From: Campylobacter concisus
GTDB lineage: Bacteria; Campylobacterota; Campylobacteria; Campylobacterales; Campylobacteraceae
Direction: 5' to 3'
Length of the DNA stretch: 64,000 nucleotides
NCBI RefSeq assembly: GCF_003048775.2
Contig: NZ_CP049272.1
Location: forward strand, 248,001 to 312,000
Below the pieces are notes generated by a model that saw only the letters and a program-made list of their open reading frames with translations, made no database searches and was not told where the DNA came from. Within the stretch, counting starts at the first letter, position 1. Every line of letters begins with the position of its first letter. Of this stretch, positions 46,408 through 56,183 are shown in pieces. The translations under genes and the position numbers were made by a program.

Positions 46408-47131
46408 CTCGCGATCTTTTCTCTTCAATGCCGCTCATGCCAAAACGCCTTGCAAGTTCGTTTTTTACAGCATCTGGATGGATATTATGGGCCGAAAGTG
46501 CTACAAGTGCATGAAAGCAAAGATCGGCTGCTTCGTAGATCAGATCATCTTTTGCTTTTTGCTCATTTTGCTTTGAGTTTTCTGCGAAGCTAAGATCCTT
46601 TGCGGCCATTATAAATTCGCCAGCCTCTTCGCCAACTTTCTTTAAAATTTGATTTTCGCCTTTTTTAAAAAGACTTGCCACATATGAAGCTTCAGGGTTA
46701 GCATTTAGCTTTCTATCTTCTATTACATGGTAAAGCTCGTCAAGTACGCCATAATTTATTTTTTTGACTTCAGTTTTTGTATCTAAAATTTTACCGTCAT
46801 GCAAATTTATCTCATTAAAAAAACACGACCTTGCTCCAGTGTGACAAGCAGCGCTTCCGTTTTGAATCACCTTTAAAAGCAAAGTATCGTTGTCGCAGTC
46901 TAAAAAAGCAGCCTTTATCTCCTGAGTATTGCCACTTTCTTCGCCTTTTTTCCAAATTCTATTTTTAGTACGTGAAAAGTAGTGAGCGTAACGGCTAGAT
47001 AGACTTAAATTTAATGCTTCTTCATTCATGTAAGCAAGCATTAAAACTTCATTTGTGGCATGATCGCAAACCACTACTGGAAGCAATCCACCAACCTTTT
47101 GCCAGTCTATACTTTTTGTTACGCTATTCAT
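46397..47131 (-). CDS. hisI: Bifunctional histidine enzyme HisIE
   Basis: Fusion of phosphoribosyl-AMP cyclohydrolase (about 1-120: MLAYMNEEAL, DCDNDTLLLKV, SACHTGARSCFF) and phosphoribosyl-ATP pyrophosphatase (about 135-240: SYVASLFKKG, KKVGEEAGEFIMAAKD). It does steps 2 and 3 of histidine synthesis. 244 residues is normal for the fused form. The other his genes are not here. It lies 2 bp after the SPFH gene. Confidence 0.95.
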   Translation of the reverse strand: MNSVTKSIDWQKVGGLLPVVVCDHATNEVLMLAYMNEEALNLSLSSRYAHYFSRTKNRIWKKGEESGNTQEIKAAFLDCDNDTLLLKVIQNGSAACHTGARSCFFNEINLHDGKILDTKTEVKKINYGVLDELYHVIEDRKLNANPEASYVASLFKKGENQILKKVGEEAGEFIMAAKDLSFAENSKQNEQKAKDDLIYEAADLCFHALVALSAHNIHPDAVKNELARRFGMSGIEEKRSRDVK

Positions 47132-47133
47132 TT

Positions 47134-48252
47134 TTATCTCTCGCTTACTGAGCTAGCCCTTGCTTTATCTTTTGCATCTAGCCAGATGTTTGGCACAGCC
47201 CCACCAGGTGTTAAGAAAATTTTAGCATCTTTGTTTTCTTTTAGAGCCTCGTTAAATTTGTTTTGCGTCTCGATCTGCTTTAAATTTAGTAGATTTTGAT
47301 CGACACTTTTTGCGACCTCTTTGTTCGCATACGCAGTTGCGTCAGCCTCGATTTTAATGGCATCAGCCTTACCTTTTGCTTCAATAATCGCAGCTTTAGC
47401 GGTACCTTCAGCAAGTGCGGCTTGTTTTAAGGCTTCTTGATTTGCTCTTTCTACTTCATATTTTGTTCTTTCGGCTTCTTGTTTAGCGATTTGGACGCGC
47501 TCGATCTGCTCTTTTACCTTTGAAGGCAAGATGATCTCACGAAGCTGCACTGTTAAAAGCTCAACTGGCTTATTTGGCTGAGAGTCGATGTCTTTTCTTA
47601 TGCCATCATCGATTTGTCTTGCTAGATCGTTTCTCTTTGTTGGAAGCTCTTCTGCTGTATATTTACCAGCGATACTACGAACCACGTCACGAACGACAGG
47701 ATCAACTATCTTGCTCTCCCAGCTAAGACCCCAAGAGGCAATGGTTTGAGGGGCATTTTCTGGATTTAAACGGTATTGCACAGTAATATCAATGCTAACT
47801 GGTAAATTTCTAGCATCAAGCACTGAAATAGAATTTTTACGTAAAATTCCAGCACCAACACCTTGATATGATTTTTGCATTGATTCGCCCATATCCTCGC
47901 CAGAAGTATAGTTTATGATCCTAACTCTGGTATCTACGATGATGATATCTTGGATAAAAGGTAAAAAGAAGTGAAAGCCTGGCTGCAAAGGATTTGGCTC
48001 ATATTTACCTGCCGTAGACTTGATGCCAACTTCGCCTGAGTGAATCACTTTAAATGGCTGAGTGATAGCAAAAATAGCAATAATTGCAATTACAATGTAG
48101 GCAAGTGCTCCAAATTTACCAAAGCCACTTGGTAAATTTGGCATTTTAAAGTCCTTTTTGAAAGGCGGCTCTTTGTCGCTATTTTGACTAGAGCCTCTGT
48201 TGTCATTACCTGGCTTTTTTTTATTGAAATAATCGTTTAAATCAGCGGGCAT
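47134..48252 (-). CDS. SPFH/Band 7 (prohibitin-like) membrane protein
   Basis: A 372-residue protein with a hydrophilic N-terminal tail, one membrane helix (about 48-68) and a Band 7 domain (about 70-250: HSGEVGIKSTAGKYEP, LLTVQLREIILPSKVKEQI). An alanine-rich coiled coil of EAERTKYEVERANQEA type follows. It should form ring-like assemblies at the membrane and stabilise or control proteases such as FtsH. The C. jejuni neighbour order (Cj0268c-Cj0269c) is the same. Confidence 0.9.
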   Translation of the reverse strand: MPADLNDYFNKKKPGNDNRGSSQNSDKEPPFKKDFKMPNLPSGFGKFGALAYIVIAIIAIFAITQPFKVIHSGEVGIKSTAGKYEPNPLQPGFHFFLPFIQDIIIVDTRVRIINYTSGEDMGESMQKSYQGVGAGILRKNSISVLDARNLPVSIDITVQYRLNPENAPQTIASWGLSWESKIVDPVVRDVVRSIAGKYTAEELPTKRNDLARQIDDGIRKDIDSQPNKPVELLTVQLREIILPSKVKEQIERVQIAKQEAERTKYEVERANQEALKQAALAEGTAKAAIIEAKGKADAIKIEADATAYANKEVAKSVDQNLLNLKQIETQNKFNEALKENKDAKIFLTPGGAVPNIWLDAKDKARASSVSER

Positions 48253-48269
48253 TTCGTTCCTTTAAATTT

Positions 48270-49184
48270 TTAAATATATGTTAAAAATGATTCATATTTT
48301 TTATTTAGTCCATAAACTACGTCAAAATAAGCTTTTTGTAGTCTCTTTGTCACTTCTCCTCTAGCTCCGTTACCAATGATGCGGTTATCTATGCTATTTA
48401 TCGGTGTTACTTCAGCTGCAGTACCTGTGAAAAATGCCTCGTCAGCTGTGTAAGCCTGATCTCTTGTGATGCGCTCTCTTCTTACTTCGATGTCAAGGTC
48501 GTGAGCAAGTTTGATAACTGTATCTTGAGTGATGCTAAGTAGGCTGTTGTCATTTGGTGGAGTGATCAATGCACCATTTTCAACGATAAAGAAGCACTCA
48601 CCAGGACCTTCAGCTACAAAGCCTTCGCTATCAAGCAGTAGTGCCTCATCGTATCCAGCCTCTTTTGCCTCGTAGTTTGCCATTTGTGAGCTTAGGTAGT
48701 TTGAGCTAGCTTTTGCTCTGTTCATTTGAGCAGCAGGCGCAAGTTTGGCAAAGCTTGAAATTTTAACTCTAATGCCTTTTTCTAGGCCTTCATCGCCAAG
48801 ATAAGCACCCCATTCCCATGAAGCGATAGCGGTTTGCACTGGTGCTTTTGTGTGAGCTACACCCATTACGCCGTATCCTAAAAATATAAGTGGGCGGATA
48901 TAAACATTGCCGTCATATTTATTTGCACGAAGAAGCTCTATTTGCGCTTTTTCAAGCTCTTCCTCAGTGTAAGGTACATTTAAAACAGTCATTTTTGCTG
49001 ATCTTAAAAGCCTTTTTGTATGATCTTGGAGTCTAAAAATAGCTAGACCTTTTTTTGTTTTATAAGCTCTTGTACCCTCAAATACGGCATTAGCGTAGTG
49101 CAAAGAGTGAGTTAGAACGTGTACTTTTGCATCGTCCCATTTAACTAATTTTCCATCCATCCAGATAAATTCTGAAGCATTCAT
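48270..49184 (-). CDS. ilvE: Branched-chain amino acid aminotransferase
   Basis: Fold-type IV PLP enzyme, 304 residues, for the last step of isoleucine, leucine and valine synthesis. RAKASSNYLSSQ near residue 160 carries the PLP lysine and YDEALLLDSEGFVAEGPGECFF is the family signature. The AADEAFFTGTAAEVTPI region is present. An inverted-repeat leader of about 100 bp precedes it (49209-49268). AAGG ribosome binding site upstream. Confidence 0.94.
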   Translation of the reverse strand: MNASEFIWMDGKLVKWDDAKVHVLTHSLHYANAVFEGTRAYKTKKGLAIFRLQDHTKRLLRSAKMTVLNVPYTEEELEKAQIELLRANKYDGNVYIRPLIFLGYGVMGVAHTKAPVQTAIASWEWGAYLGDEGLEKGIRVKISSFAKLAPAAQMNRAKASSNYLSSQMANYEAKEAGYDEALLLDSEGFVAEGPGECFFIVENGALITPPNDNSLLSITQDTVIKLAHDLDIEVRRERITRDQAYTADEAFFTGTAAEVTPINSIDNRIIGNGARGEVTKRLQKAYFDVVYGLNKKYESFLTYI

Positions 49185-49208
49185 TGTTAAACCTTTCTTT
49201 TTTCTTAG

Positions 49209-49268
49209 AAATTTTGGTCTGAGTTTATCTAAAATTGCTTTAAATTTACATTTCTAAGACCAAAATTT
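49209..49268 (-). promoter_or_regulatory. Competing inverted repeats upstream of ilvE
   Basis: AAATTTTGGTCT (49209-49220) is the exact reverse complement of AGACCAAAATTT (49257-49268). A second pair, TTAGAAAT and ATTTCTAA, overlaps both arms, so the two pairings cannot coexist fully. The element lies between the dsbA-like stop and the ilvE start. It may be a terminator, an attenuator or a regulator site; no leader peptide rich in branched-chain codons is seen. Confidence 0.5.
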
Positions 49269-49289
49269 GCAGATATTGCCTGCTAAAAA

Positions 49290-49931
49290 CTACTTATCTA
49301 AAAGGTCTTGTATGATCTTTGCCATCTCATCGATTGATGAAGCTGCGCTTAAGTTTATTAAGTATTTGCCACTTACTACAAAAGCTGGCACACCGCTGAT
49401 ACTTGCCACATCATAAGAGGCGAACCATGCGTCTAAAAGCTCTTTTGCTATTTCGCTATTTAGTGCTTTTTCGTAGTCGTCCTTGCTCACGTGAGCTGCT
49501 TTAAGGGCTAAATTTATAAATTTCTCTTTGTCTTTGCCATCACTAAAATCATCTTTTTCATCATGTCTTGCTTTATAGATCGCAAATTTTGCTTGCTTAA
49601 ATTTTGACTCATCGCTTAGTAGATCAGTGCCATTTGCCTCATCTATCGATATAAGAGCGGCGAAAATTTTACTTGTTGTCTCGCCAAGCTTGCCTTTTGT
49701 GCTTAGGTGATATGGGATAAATTTAACCCCATCAAGCTTTGACATCAGCTTTCTTGTGATCGTTCGGTCAAATTTATAGCAGTGTGGGCAGTCGTAGCTA
49801 AAGACCTTAACTACCGAGTTTTTAGGCACATTAAGCGGTTTTGCTAGAGTTTGATACTCCACACCTTCAGTTAGTGCTGATAAATTTAGTGCAAAAAACG
49901 CACTTAAAATTAGCAATTTTATAAGCTTCAT
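49290..49931 (-). CDS. DsbA-family thiol:disulfide oxidoreductase
   Basis: Periplasmic oxidoreductase of 213 residues with signal peptide (to about Ala19) and thioredoxin-fold active site C48-P-H-C51 (YDCPHCYKF), the usual DsbA motif. The cis-proline is in ISGVPAFVVSGKYLI near 180. It should introduce disulfides into exported proteins, including periplasmic and surface proteins. It lies 9 bp after bcp. Confidence 0.9.
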   Translation of the reverse strand: MKLIKLLILSAFFALNLSALTEGVEYQTLAKPLNVPKNSVVKVFSYDCPHCYKFDRTITRKLMSKLDGVKFIPYHLSTKGKLGETTSKIFAALISIDEANGTDLLSDESKFKQAKFAIYKARHDEKDDFSDGKDKEKFINLALKAAHVSKDDYEKALNSEIAKELLDAWFASYDVASISGVPAFVVSGKYLINLSAASSIDEMAKIIQDLLDK

Positions 49932-49940
49932 CTTTGCTCC

Positions 49941-50438
49941 TTATTTTGCTAGATCAGCTAGCACTTTTGCGGCGTGGTCTTTGGCTTTTACGCTTTTGTA
50001 AATTTTAGCTATCTTGCCGTCTTTGCCGATCACAAATGTGCTTCTTGCTATACCAAGATACTCTTTGCCGTAGTTTTTCTTAACTTGCCAAACACCATAA
50101 AGCTTTGAAATTTCTTTATCCTCGTCGCTTAATAGAATGTGCTTTAAATTTTGCTTTGCGATAAAGCCAACGTGAGACTTCACACTATCTGGGCTAACGC
50201 CGATGATAACTGTATCGTTTTTGATAAACTGATCGTAGTTTGCGCTAAATTCGCAAGCCTCAGTTGTGCAGCCTGGAGTGTTGTCCTTTGGGTAGAAGTA
50301 AAGCACTACATTTTTGCCCACAAAGTCTTTTAATGCGACCTTTACACCGTCTTGATTTAGTGCTTCAAACTCTGGCGCTTTATCGCCAACCTCAAGCGTT
50401 ATCTTTCTTTCTAAGTCTGCTTTGCTAAATTCGCTCAT
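49941..50438 (-). CDS. bcp: Thiol peroxidase, Bcp/PrxQ type
   Basis: A 165-residue peroxiredoxin reducing peroxides and organic hydroperoxides via thioredoxin. NTPGCTTEAC holds peroxidatic Cys57 and resolving Cys62 (CxxxxC). FYPKDNTPG and the SRSTFVIGKDGKI segment are typical. Its start overlaps the tautomerase stop by four bases. TrxA/TrxB encoded in the window would supply electrons. Confidence 0.94.
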   Translation of the reverse strand: MSEFSKADLERKITLEVGDKAPEFEALNQDGVKVALKDFVGKNVVLYFYPKDNTPGCTTEACEFSANYDQFIKNDTVIIGVSPDSVKSHVGFIAKQNLKHILLSDEDKEISKLYGVWQVKKNYGKEYLGIARSTFVIGKDGKIAKIYKSVKAKDHAAKVLADLAK

Positions 50439-50638
50439 TTCATCCCCTTTCTCTTATCTTCTACGCTTTCGCCACCTACGCCGATGTTGCTAGCATCGTG
50501 AGTTTCTATGAAAATCATAATCGCCTCTTTTTTCTTGCCAAGCACTCTTACAAGCGTCTCAGTCACCTCTTTAAAAACTTGATCTTTTTGCTCTTTTGTT
50601 GGCTCTGGGCCTGCTATTTTGATATTAACATAAGGCAT
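50435..50638 (-). CDS. 4-oxalocrotonate tautomerase family enzyme
   Basis: A 67-residue tautomerase. Start at ATG 50638 (AAAGGAG 5 bases before) exposes the catalytic Pro2 (MPYVNIKIAG) after methionine removal. The frame to 50674 would bury that proline, so it is rejected. The substrate is unknown. bcp overlaps its end. Confidence 0.9.
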   Translation of the reverse strand: MPYVNIKIAGPEPTKEQKDQVFKEVTETLVRVLGKKKEAIMIFIETHDASNIGVGGESVEDKRKGMK

Positions 50639-50754
50639 TATTGCTCCTTTTTCAAGATGCAAAATATTAGCCAAAATGAGTGAAATTTCAGATTAAAGCC
50701 TTTATTTAAGAATTTGGCATTAAAATACAAAAACTTGTTACATAGGAGCGAAAA

Positions 50755-51159
50755 ATGGACTACAACAAACATAACAAAGGCTTTGTTTGCTTTATGTACG
50801 GCTTTGGACGAAGCAGGGCAGTTTATGCTGTTTTGATGGTTTTAGTCATATTTTTGCTTGGTTTTTTGACATTTGGCTCAAGTGCTCAAACTGATATTTT
50901 AAATTTACAAATAGCCCTTGGTGTCATGCTTTGCGGGCTTTTACTCATCCTTCTAAATCCAAAAATTTTTATCATCAAGCTAATTGGCTATTTAATTTCG
51001 CTTGCTGGCGTTATGATCGCTCTTCACAATGCAAATTTACTAGGTGAAGGCTTTAGCTTATATTTTTACACAAGCCTAGTCTTTGGCGCATTTATGATGC
51101 TCATGCTTCTTAGCTGGTTTGTATATAATGCAAGAAGCAGCGAGATAAATGAAATTTAG
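50755..51159 (+). CDS. Three- to four-helix membrane protein, 134 aa
   Basis: A plus-strand gene, divergent from the tautomerase. Helices are at about 22-45, 52-68, 74-90 and 100-122. It starts at ATG 50755 behind AGGAG. It corresponds in position to C. jejuni Cj0272 as I recall. No motif identifies a function. Its stop overlaps the stop of the DUF748 gene coming from the other strand. Confidence 0.78.
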   Translation: MDYNKHNKGFVCFMYGFGRSRAVYAVLMVLVIFLLGFLTFGSSAQTDILNLQIALGVMLCGLLLILLNPKIFIIKLIGYLISLAGVMIALHNANLLGEGFSLYFYTSLVFGAFMMLMLLSWFVYNARSSEINEI

Positions 51160-54100
51160 TTCGCCACTCCCATAAGCACGCTTGTGTAGGTATTTTGTTT
51201 TGACTCTGAGCTTGTTGCATCGTTTATATTTATGCGGCCAGTCTCAAGCCCAGCTTTTATGAGTGCCTCTTTTACTGCATTTGCACGCTCATTTGCAAGC
51301 TCAACTAGCTTTTCCTTATCCACTTCGATAGCTTTTGTTGCCTCTTCTCTTAAGGCTTTATCGCTTTTGTCTTTAGCGTTTGGAACGAGAGAATTTAGCA
51401 CGGTAATATAATCTTTGCCGCTTGAGGCGATTATTTGATTTATCTTTTGATCAAGCCTTTTTTCTTTAAAGTAGAGCACATCTATTTCGGAGTAAGTAGG
51501 CGTGATGCTAAGTTTCATCATAGGCTTTACAGTAGTTAATTTTATAAAATCAGCTATTTTTGGTGCTTCTGAGCTTATTAACTCGCTACTTCCAGCAAGA
51601 AAATCAATAGAGCTAAGATCCTTGCTGCCAAGTCCTAGAGCATTACCTAAAAATCTAAACGGAGCTAACGTAATGTCTGCAAAGAGTTTCTTAACAGCAG
51701 CCCAAATGACACCGCCATATTTAAAGTCAGGATCGTCTAAATTTCCTTCAACTGGCAGGTCGATATTTATTTGATTATTTTGATCGCTTAATATCGATAT
51801 AGCAAGCGAAAGTGGCAAATTTACAGCATCTTTTGAATCAACCTTTTCTCCAAGTGTGAGTGTGTCAAAATTTATAAGATTTGAGCCGTTTAGTTTTGAA
51901 TCAACAACGCTATAATTTAGATTTAAATTTAACTTACCTTTTTTTATTTTATAACCCAAAAATTGCCCACTATATGGCGTTATGTCGATTAGATCGATGT
52001 CTTTAAAATCAAGCTTAATATCGGTATTTTGCTTTAGCTCAAAAGGAAATAGTTTTGCTGTAATCTGAGAAAAACCGTTTTTACCAACTGTGCCTTTAAA
52101 CTCGCCAGAACTTGGACGTTTTTTATCGATGTCAGTTAGCTTGCCATTTAGATTTGAAATTTTCGTAGCAAATGGCATAAATAGAGACGCATCTGAAAAA
52201 TCAACCTCGCCGTTGTTAAGTGAGAAATTTTTAATGCTAAAATTTAGCTCGTCATCTTTTTTACTAGCTGCTTTTTTGCTCTCAGTTTTTTGCTCACTTT
52301 GGGCTTTATTTTTATCTTCTTTTACGATTTTGCTTAGGTTAAATTCGCGCTCTTTACTTAGATGAGCCTTGATAAATGGCGAATTTAGAGCAACTCCAGT
52401 AATTTCAAGATTATTTTTAAAAAGTGAAATTTTATCCACTTCTAAACTTTTAAATGCGATTAGCTTTTCTTTATTTTTATCATCTAATCTAATATCTTTT
52501 ACGCTAAGCTTTGCATCCGCTTTTATATCTTTTGCATAGTGAAGCTGGGCATCTATACTCATCTCTCCACTTGAAAGGTCTGCCTCTAAAAATGGCTTTG
52601 CGTAGGCAAAATATTTTGGCAAATTTTTATCTTCAAGTTTGATTTTAGCAGTTATATCAAGTGGTTCAAGTTTGATCTTTGAGGTTAGGTCTAAATTTAG
52701 CTTTTGCGAGCTTTTCATATCCACTTTTGCGTCAAATGGCTTACTAAAATCGCTACTTAAATTTGCTATTTTTACAAACAAATTATCAAATTTATGAGCG
52801 ATCTTCTCGCCTTCAAAAAGATGCGTCAAAGCGATATTGGCGTTATTTACATTGATATTTTTTATGTCAAATTTAAACTCACTCTCTTTGCTTTTTGAAG
52901 CTGATGTATTCTCTTTTTTAGTTTTAGTGCGATGATTGGCTGTTTTTGCTGGCTCTTGCTCACCAAGTCCAAGCTGGTTTATCGCGCTTAAGCTGCTACC
53001 ATTTAACTCTGAGTTAAATTTTGGTCTATTTACATCGATATTCTCAGCACTCAAAGCCATATTTAAAATATCAAATTTGATCGTTTTTGTCAGCACATCA
53101 GCGATATCTAAAATTTCTTTATTTTTTGCCTTTAAATTTATGCCATTTATACTAAGCTCATCAAGAGTTGCAAGGCTTTTATTAGTATCTTGAGTGAAGC
53201 TAATGTTTGAGATTTTAGTCCCTGCCACATTTGCATTCGCATTTTTACTAAGCGGGGCATTGATACCTTCAAACGCTATTTTTTCAAGCGCTAGATTGGT
53301 TTTGTTATTTGCTAAATTTGCATTTAAATTTGAGGCATTTATATCTTTTAGATTTACTAAATTTTTACCAGTCTCGTCTATTTTTAGGGCATTTGCATTT
53401 ATGCTATTTAGTGCAGCTGTCGCATTTAGCTCACTTTTTTCATTTAAATTTGCTAAAAGCGAAATATCGTTTAAATTTAGTGATTTTAAGCTTGCTGTTA
53501 TTGCATTTTTAAATGATACATCGCTTAAATTTATGGCATTTGACTCTAATTTAGCATCTATCTTGTCTGCTATTTTACTCGATAAATCAAATTTTGGAAG
53601 CTCTAGCTCACCAAGGCTTAGTTCGTTTTTGCCCTCATCTATGTTTAGCGATTTTACATTTAAAAAGCTATCCTTTAAATTTATATTTGTAGCGTTCTCG
53701 TCGGCAATTAAAGCGTAATTTATTCCTAAATTTATGACCGCATTTTTAAGATTTAGTGTGTCGTTATCGATGAAGCTAATCGCGACTGGATCGATGCTAA
53801 AGTTCTTTATGCTGATATTGCCCTCGATTTTTAGGGGATTTAGCTTGATATCGCCATTTAGATCGATCTTGTGAGCTAGAGTCGAATTTGAGTCAAAGAT
53901 GTGGCTGCCTGCGCTATTTTTCTTCGTATTTAGCGAGCTTAGCTCGTAGTTTATATCGTCAAAATTTACGTTAAATGGCTTTGTTAAATTTTGATCGCTA
54001 TATGAAAATGAGCCTTTGATGATTTTTGCGTTATTTAGGGCAAAATTTATAGAGCTAGTGCTGTTATCTTCGGTAGTTGCGTTATCGTCGCTTATAAAAT

Positions 54101-54464
54101 TGCTAAAGTTAAATTTTGAATTTTTATCTCTTAAAATTTTGACATTTGGCTCTTGAAGCCTAAAAATATCAACTTCAACTAATTTTTTAAAGATAGAAAA
54201 TGGCTTTAGCTTGACATCGACTTGCTTTGTGCTAAAAAGCGGCAAAGTGGTGTTTAGCTCGGCATTTGTAGCGTTTAGCTCAAAAGTAAATGGGTTAAAT
54301 TTAGCCTCTTTTACAAAAAGTGTTGCATTGTAGTCTTTTAGATACTTTGGAGCAACATTTTTGATAGCATAAGGAACACCAAAAAAGCCAAGAAGCGTAT
54401 AAAAAAGCAAAAGTGAAACTAAACTTATGCCTGAAATTAGGGCTATTTTTTTATTTTTATTCAT
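51156..54464 (-). CDS. DUF748/AsmA-like inner-membrane protein
   Basis: A 1102-residue protein with one N-terminal helix (about 7-29) and a long periplasmic chain of repeated beta segments (LSLNDISL, INANALKID and the like) typical of AsmA/DUF748 proteins that may form a hydrophobic groove for lipid movement to the outer membrane. The last 200 residues (SIDFLAGSSEL, KEKRLDQKI, NERANAVKEALIKAGLE) resemble the OmpA-like end seen in DUF748 proteins. It is unlinked to its neighbours. The 174-bp gap before nikZ holds both promoters. Confidence 0.82.
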   Translation of the reverse strand: MNKNKKIALISGISLVSLLLFYTLLGFFGVPYAIKNVAPKYLKDYNATLFVKEAKFNPFTFELNATNAELNTTLPLFSTKQVDVKLKPFSIFKKLVEVDIFRLQEPNVKILRDKNSKFNFSNFISDDNATTEDNSTSSINFALNNAKIIKGSFSYSDQNLTKPFNVNFDDINYELSSLNTKKNSAGSHIFDSNSTLAHKIDLNGDIKLNPLKIEGNISIKNFSIDPVAISFIDNDTLNLKNAVINLGINYALIADENATNINLKDSFLNVKSLNIDEGKNELSLGELELPKFDLSSKIADKIDAKLESNAINLSDVSFKNAITASLKSLNLNDISLLANLNEKSELNATAALNSINANALKIDETGKNLVNLKDINASNLNANLANNKTNLALEKIAFEGINAPLSKNANANVAGTKISNISFTQDTNKSLATLDELSINGINLKAKNKEILDIADVLTKTIKFDILNMALSAENIDVNRPKFNSELNGSSLSAINQLGLGEQEPAKTANHRTKTKKENTSASKSKESEFKFDIKNINVNNANIALTHLFEGEKIAHKFDNLFVKIANLSSDFSKPFDAKVDMKSSQKLNLDLTSKIKLEPLDITAKIKLEDKNLPKYFAYAKPFLEADLSSGEMSIDAQLHYAKDIKADAKLSVKDIRLDDKNKEKLIAFKSLEVDKISLFKNNLEITGVALNSPFIKAHLSKEREFNLSKIVKEDKNKAQSEQKTESKKAASKKDDELNFSIKNFSLNNGEVDFSDASLFMPFATKISNLNGKLTDIDKKRPSSGEFKGTVGKNGFSQITAKLFPFELKQNTDIKLDFKDIDLIDITPYSGQFLGYKIKKGKLNLNLNYSVVDSKLNGSNLINFDTLTLGEKVDSKDAVNLPLSLAISILSDQNNQINIDLPVEGNLDDPDFKYGGVIWAAVKKLFADITLAPFRFLGNALGLGSKDLSSIDFLAGSSELISSEAPKIADFIKLTTVKPMMKLSITPTYSEIDVLYFKEKRLDQKINQIIASSGKDYITVLNSLVPNAKDKSDKALREEATKAIEVDKEKLVELANERANAVKEALIKAGLETGRININDATSSESKQNTYTSVLMGVAN

Positions 54465-54587
54465 TTAAATTTTTACCTTGAAGTGATCTAAAATAAACTT
54501 TGATTTTACTTTAAATAAGGTTAAATTCTAGTTAGAAATTTCCAAATTTTTAGACGTTCAAATTTGCATTTTAGTTAATAATACTTT

Positions 54588-54593
54588 TATAAA
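54588..54593 (+). promoter_or_regulatory. nikZ -10 box candidate (TATAAA)
   Basis: TATAAA 45 bp before the nikZ GTG, which has a strong AAAGGAG site. No convincing NikR-type operator was found around it. Confidence 0.4.
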
Positions 54594-54638
54594 ATTCGTA
54601 TTACCATTTCACAAATATTTCAATCAAAGGAGATAATT

Positions 54639-56171
54639 GTGAAGAGAATTTTATTCGTATTTTTCTTGTTGTTTGGCACCTATCTTTACGCAAATGAGAG
54701 TAAAGTCGTAGTCGCTATCGAGGAGCAAACACCTCGTATAAATCCACTTTACGACGAGGATCACGATCCTACGCTTTCGCTAGTTTTTTCTGGTCTTACG
54801 AGCCACGATGAGAACAGCAAACTTGTGCCAGAACTTGCCAAGTCTTGGCAGGTGAGTGATGATGGGCTGGAGTATGTTTTTGAGCTAAGAGATGATGCCT
54901 TTTGGCATGACGGGGTAAAATTTAGCTCAAAAGATGTGAAATTTACCATTGAAGCGGCTCAAGATAAGAAGCTAAATGCGCCTGCTATCTCAAATTATGA
55001 AATCGTAAAAAGCGTTGAAATTTTAGACGATTACAAAGTAAAGATTACGCTTAATGAGCCGTTTCCGCCATTTCTTGACGCGCTTAGCTTTGGCGTTTTG
55101 CCTGAGCACATTTTAAAAGGCAAAGATATCTCAACCGATAAATTTAACGAGGCTCCAGTAGGAACTGGCGCATACAAGCTTGTAAAATGGAAAAAAGATG
55201 AGAGCTTGGAATTTGTGGCAAATGAGAAATTCTATAAAGGTGAGCCAAAGATAAAAAGGGTATTTTTTAAAATTGTTGGTGATGAAAATTTAAGGCTCGT
55301 TGGGCTTAAAAGTGGTGAGATCGACGTCGCACTCATCTCTCCAACTGGTGTAAATTTCATAAAAGATGATAAAAAATTAAGCCTGCTTAAATTTAAAAGC
55401 GCGGATTATAGAGCTTTGATGTTTAACTTTAATGATCCTCTTTTTCAAGATAAAAATGTAAGAATCGCCCTAAACTACGCGGTAAATAAAGATGAGATAG
55501 TTAAAAATTTATTTCACGGATATGCAAGTGTGGCGAACAATCCTATAGAAAAAAGCTTTGCAAATGATGGCGAGTTTAAATTTAGCTACGATCCGCGAAA
55601 GGCTAGGGGGCTACTTGAAAATAGCGGCTTTAAGAAAAACAAGGCTGGCTTTTTTGAAAAAGACGGCAAGGAGCTTGGCTTTGATATCTACGCCTTTAAT
55701 AACGACATCTTAAGGGTCAATCTAGCCAAAATTTTAAGCAGTGAGCTAAATAAATTTGGCGTAAGAGCCAAAGCCTACGCAAAGCCAAGAACAGCCTTTA
55801 GCATAAGCGAGGTTGATAGCTTTATCATCGGCTGGGGAAGTCCGTTTGATCCAGATTTTCACACGTATAGAATTTTTGGTGGATTTGCTGATGTGAGTGT
55901 GAATGAAAATGGCTGGAATTTTAACCACTACAAAGACGCAAATGTCGATCTTGCCCTAAAAAATGCAAGATATACAAAGGATGTGGAGCTTAGAAAAAAA
56001 TACTACAAAGAATTTCTAAAAGCGCTTTTTGAAAATCCACCTTATATTTTCATAGCCTATCTTGACTATCCGCTCGTCTTTAACAATAAAATTTCAGGCA
56101 TCAAGACGCAAATTTTAGGCCACCATGGAGCTGGATTTTTATGGAACATAAGAGAGTGGCAAGTAAAATAG
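54639..56171 (+). CDS. nikZ: Nickel ABC transporter substrate-binding protein (NikZ type)
   Basis: Periplasmic solute-binding protein of SBP family 5 (peptide/nickel), 510 residues, starting at GTG 54639 with a signal peptide ending near residue 18. YDEDHDPT carries His42, and the C-terminal GHHGAG carries His495-His496; mature numbering is close to the His26 and His480-481 Ni ligands I recall for C. jejuni NikZ. The whole five-gene order ZYXWV also matches that operon. Peptide binding remains an alternative. Confidence 0.85.
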   Translation: MKRILFVFFLLFGTYLYANESKVVVAIEEQTPRINPLYDEDHDPTLSLVFSGLTSHDENSKLVPELAKSWQVSDDGLEYVFELRDDAFWHDGVKFSSKDVKFTIEAAQDKKLNAPAISNYEIVKSVEILDDYKVKITLNEPFPPFLDALSFGVLPEHILKGKDISTDKFNEAPVGTGAYKLVKWKKDESLEFVANEKFYKGEPKIKRVFFKIVGDENLRLVGLKSGEIDVALISPTGVNFIKDDKKLSLLKFKSADYRALMFNFNDPLFQDKNVRIALNYAVNKDEIVKNLFHGYASVANNPIEKSFANDGEFKFSYDPRKARGLLENSGFKKNKAGFFEKDGKELGFDIYAFNNDILRVNLAKILSSELNKFGVRAKAYAKPRTAFSISEVDSFIIGWGSPFDPDFHTYRIFGGFADVSVNENGWNFNHYKDANVDLALKNARYTKDVELRKKYYKEFLKALFENPPYIFIAYLDYPLVFNNKISGIKTQILGHHGAGFLWNIREWQVK

Positions 56172-56183
56172 TGGATAAAAACT

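Noticed and set aside
54600-54630. Possible NikR operator ahead of nikZ
   Set aside because: One half resembles the TRWYA repeat (TATTA) but the second half at the required 15-base distance does not match.
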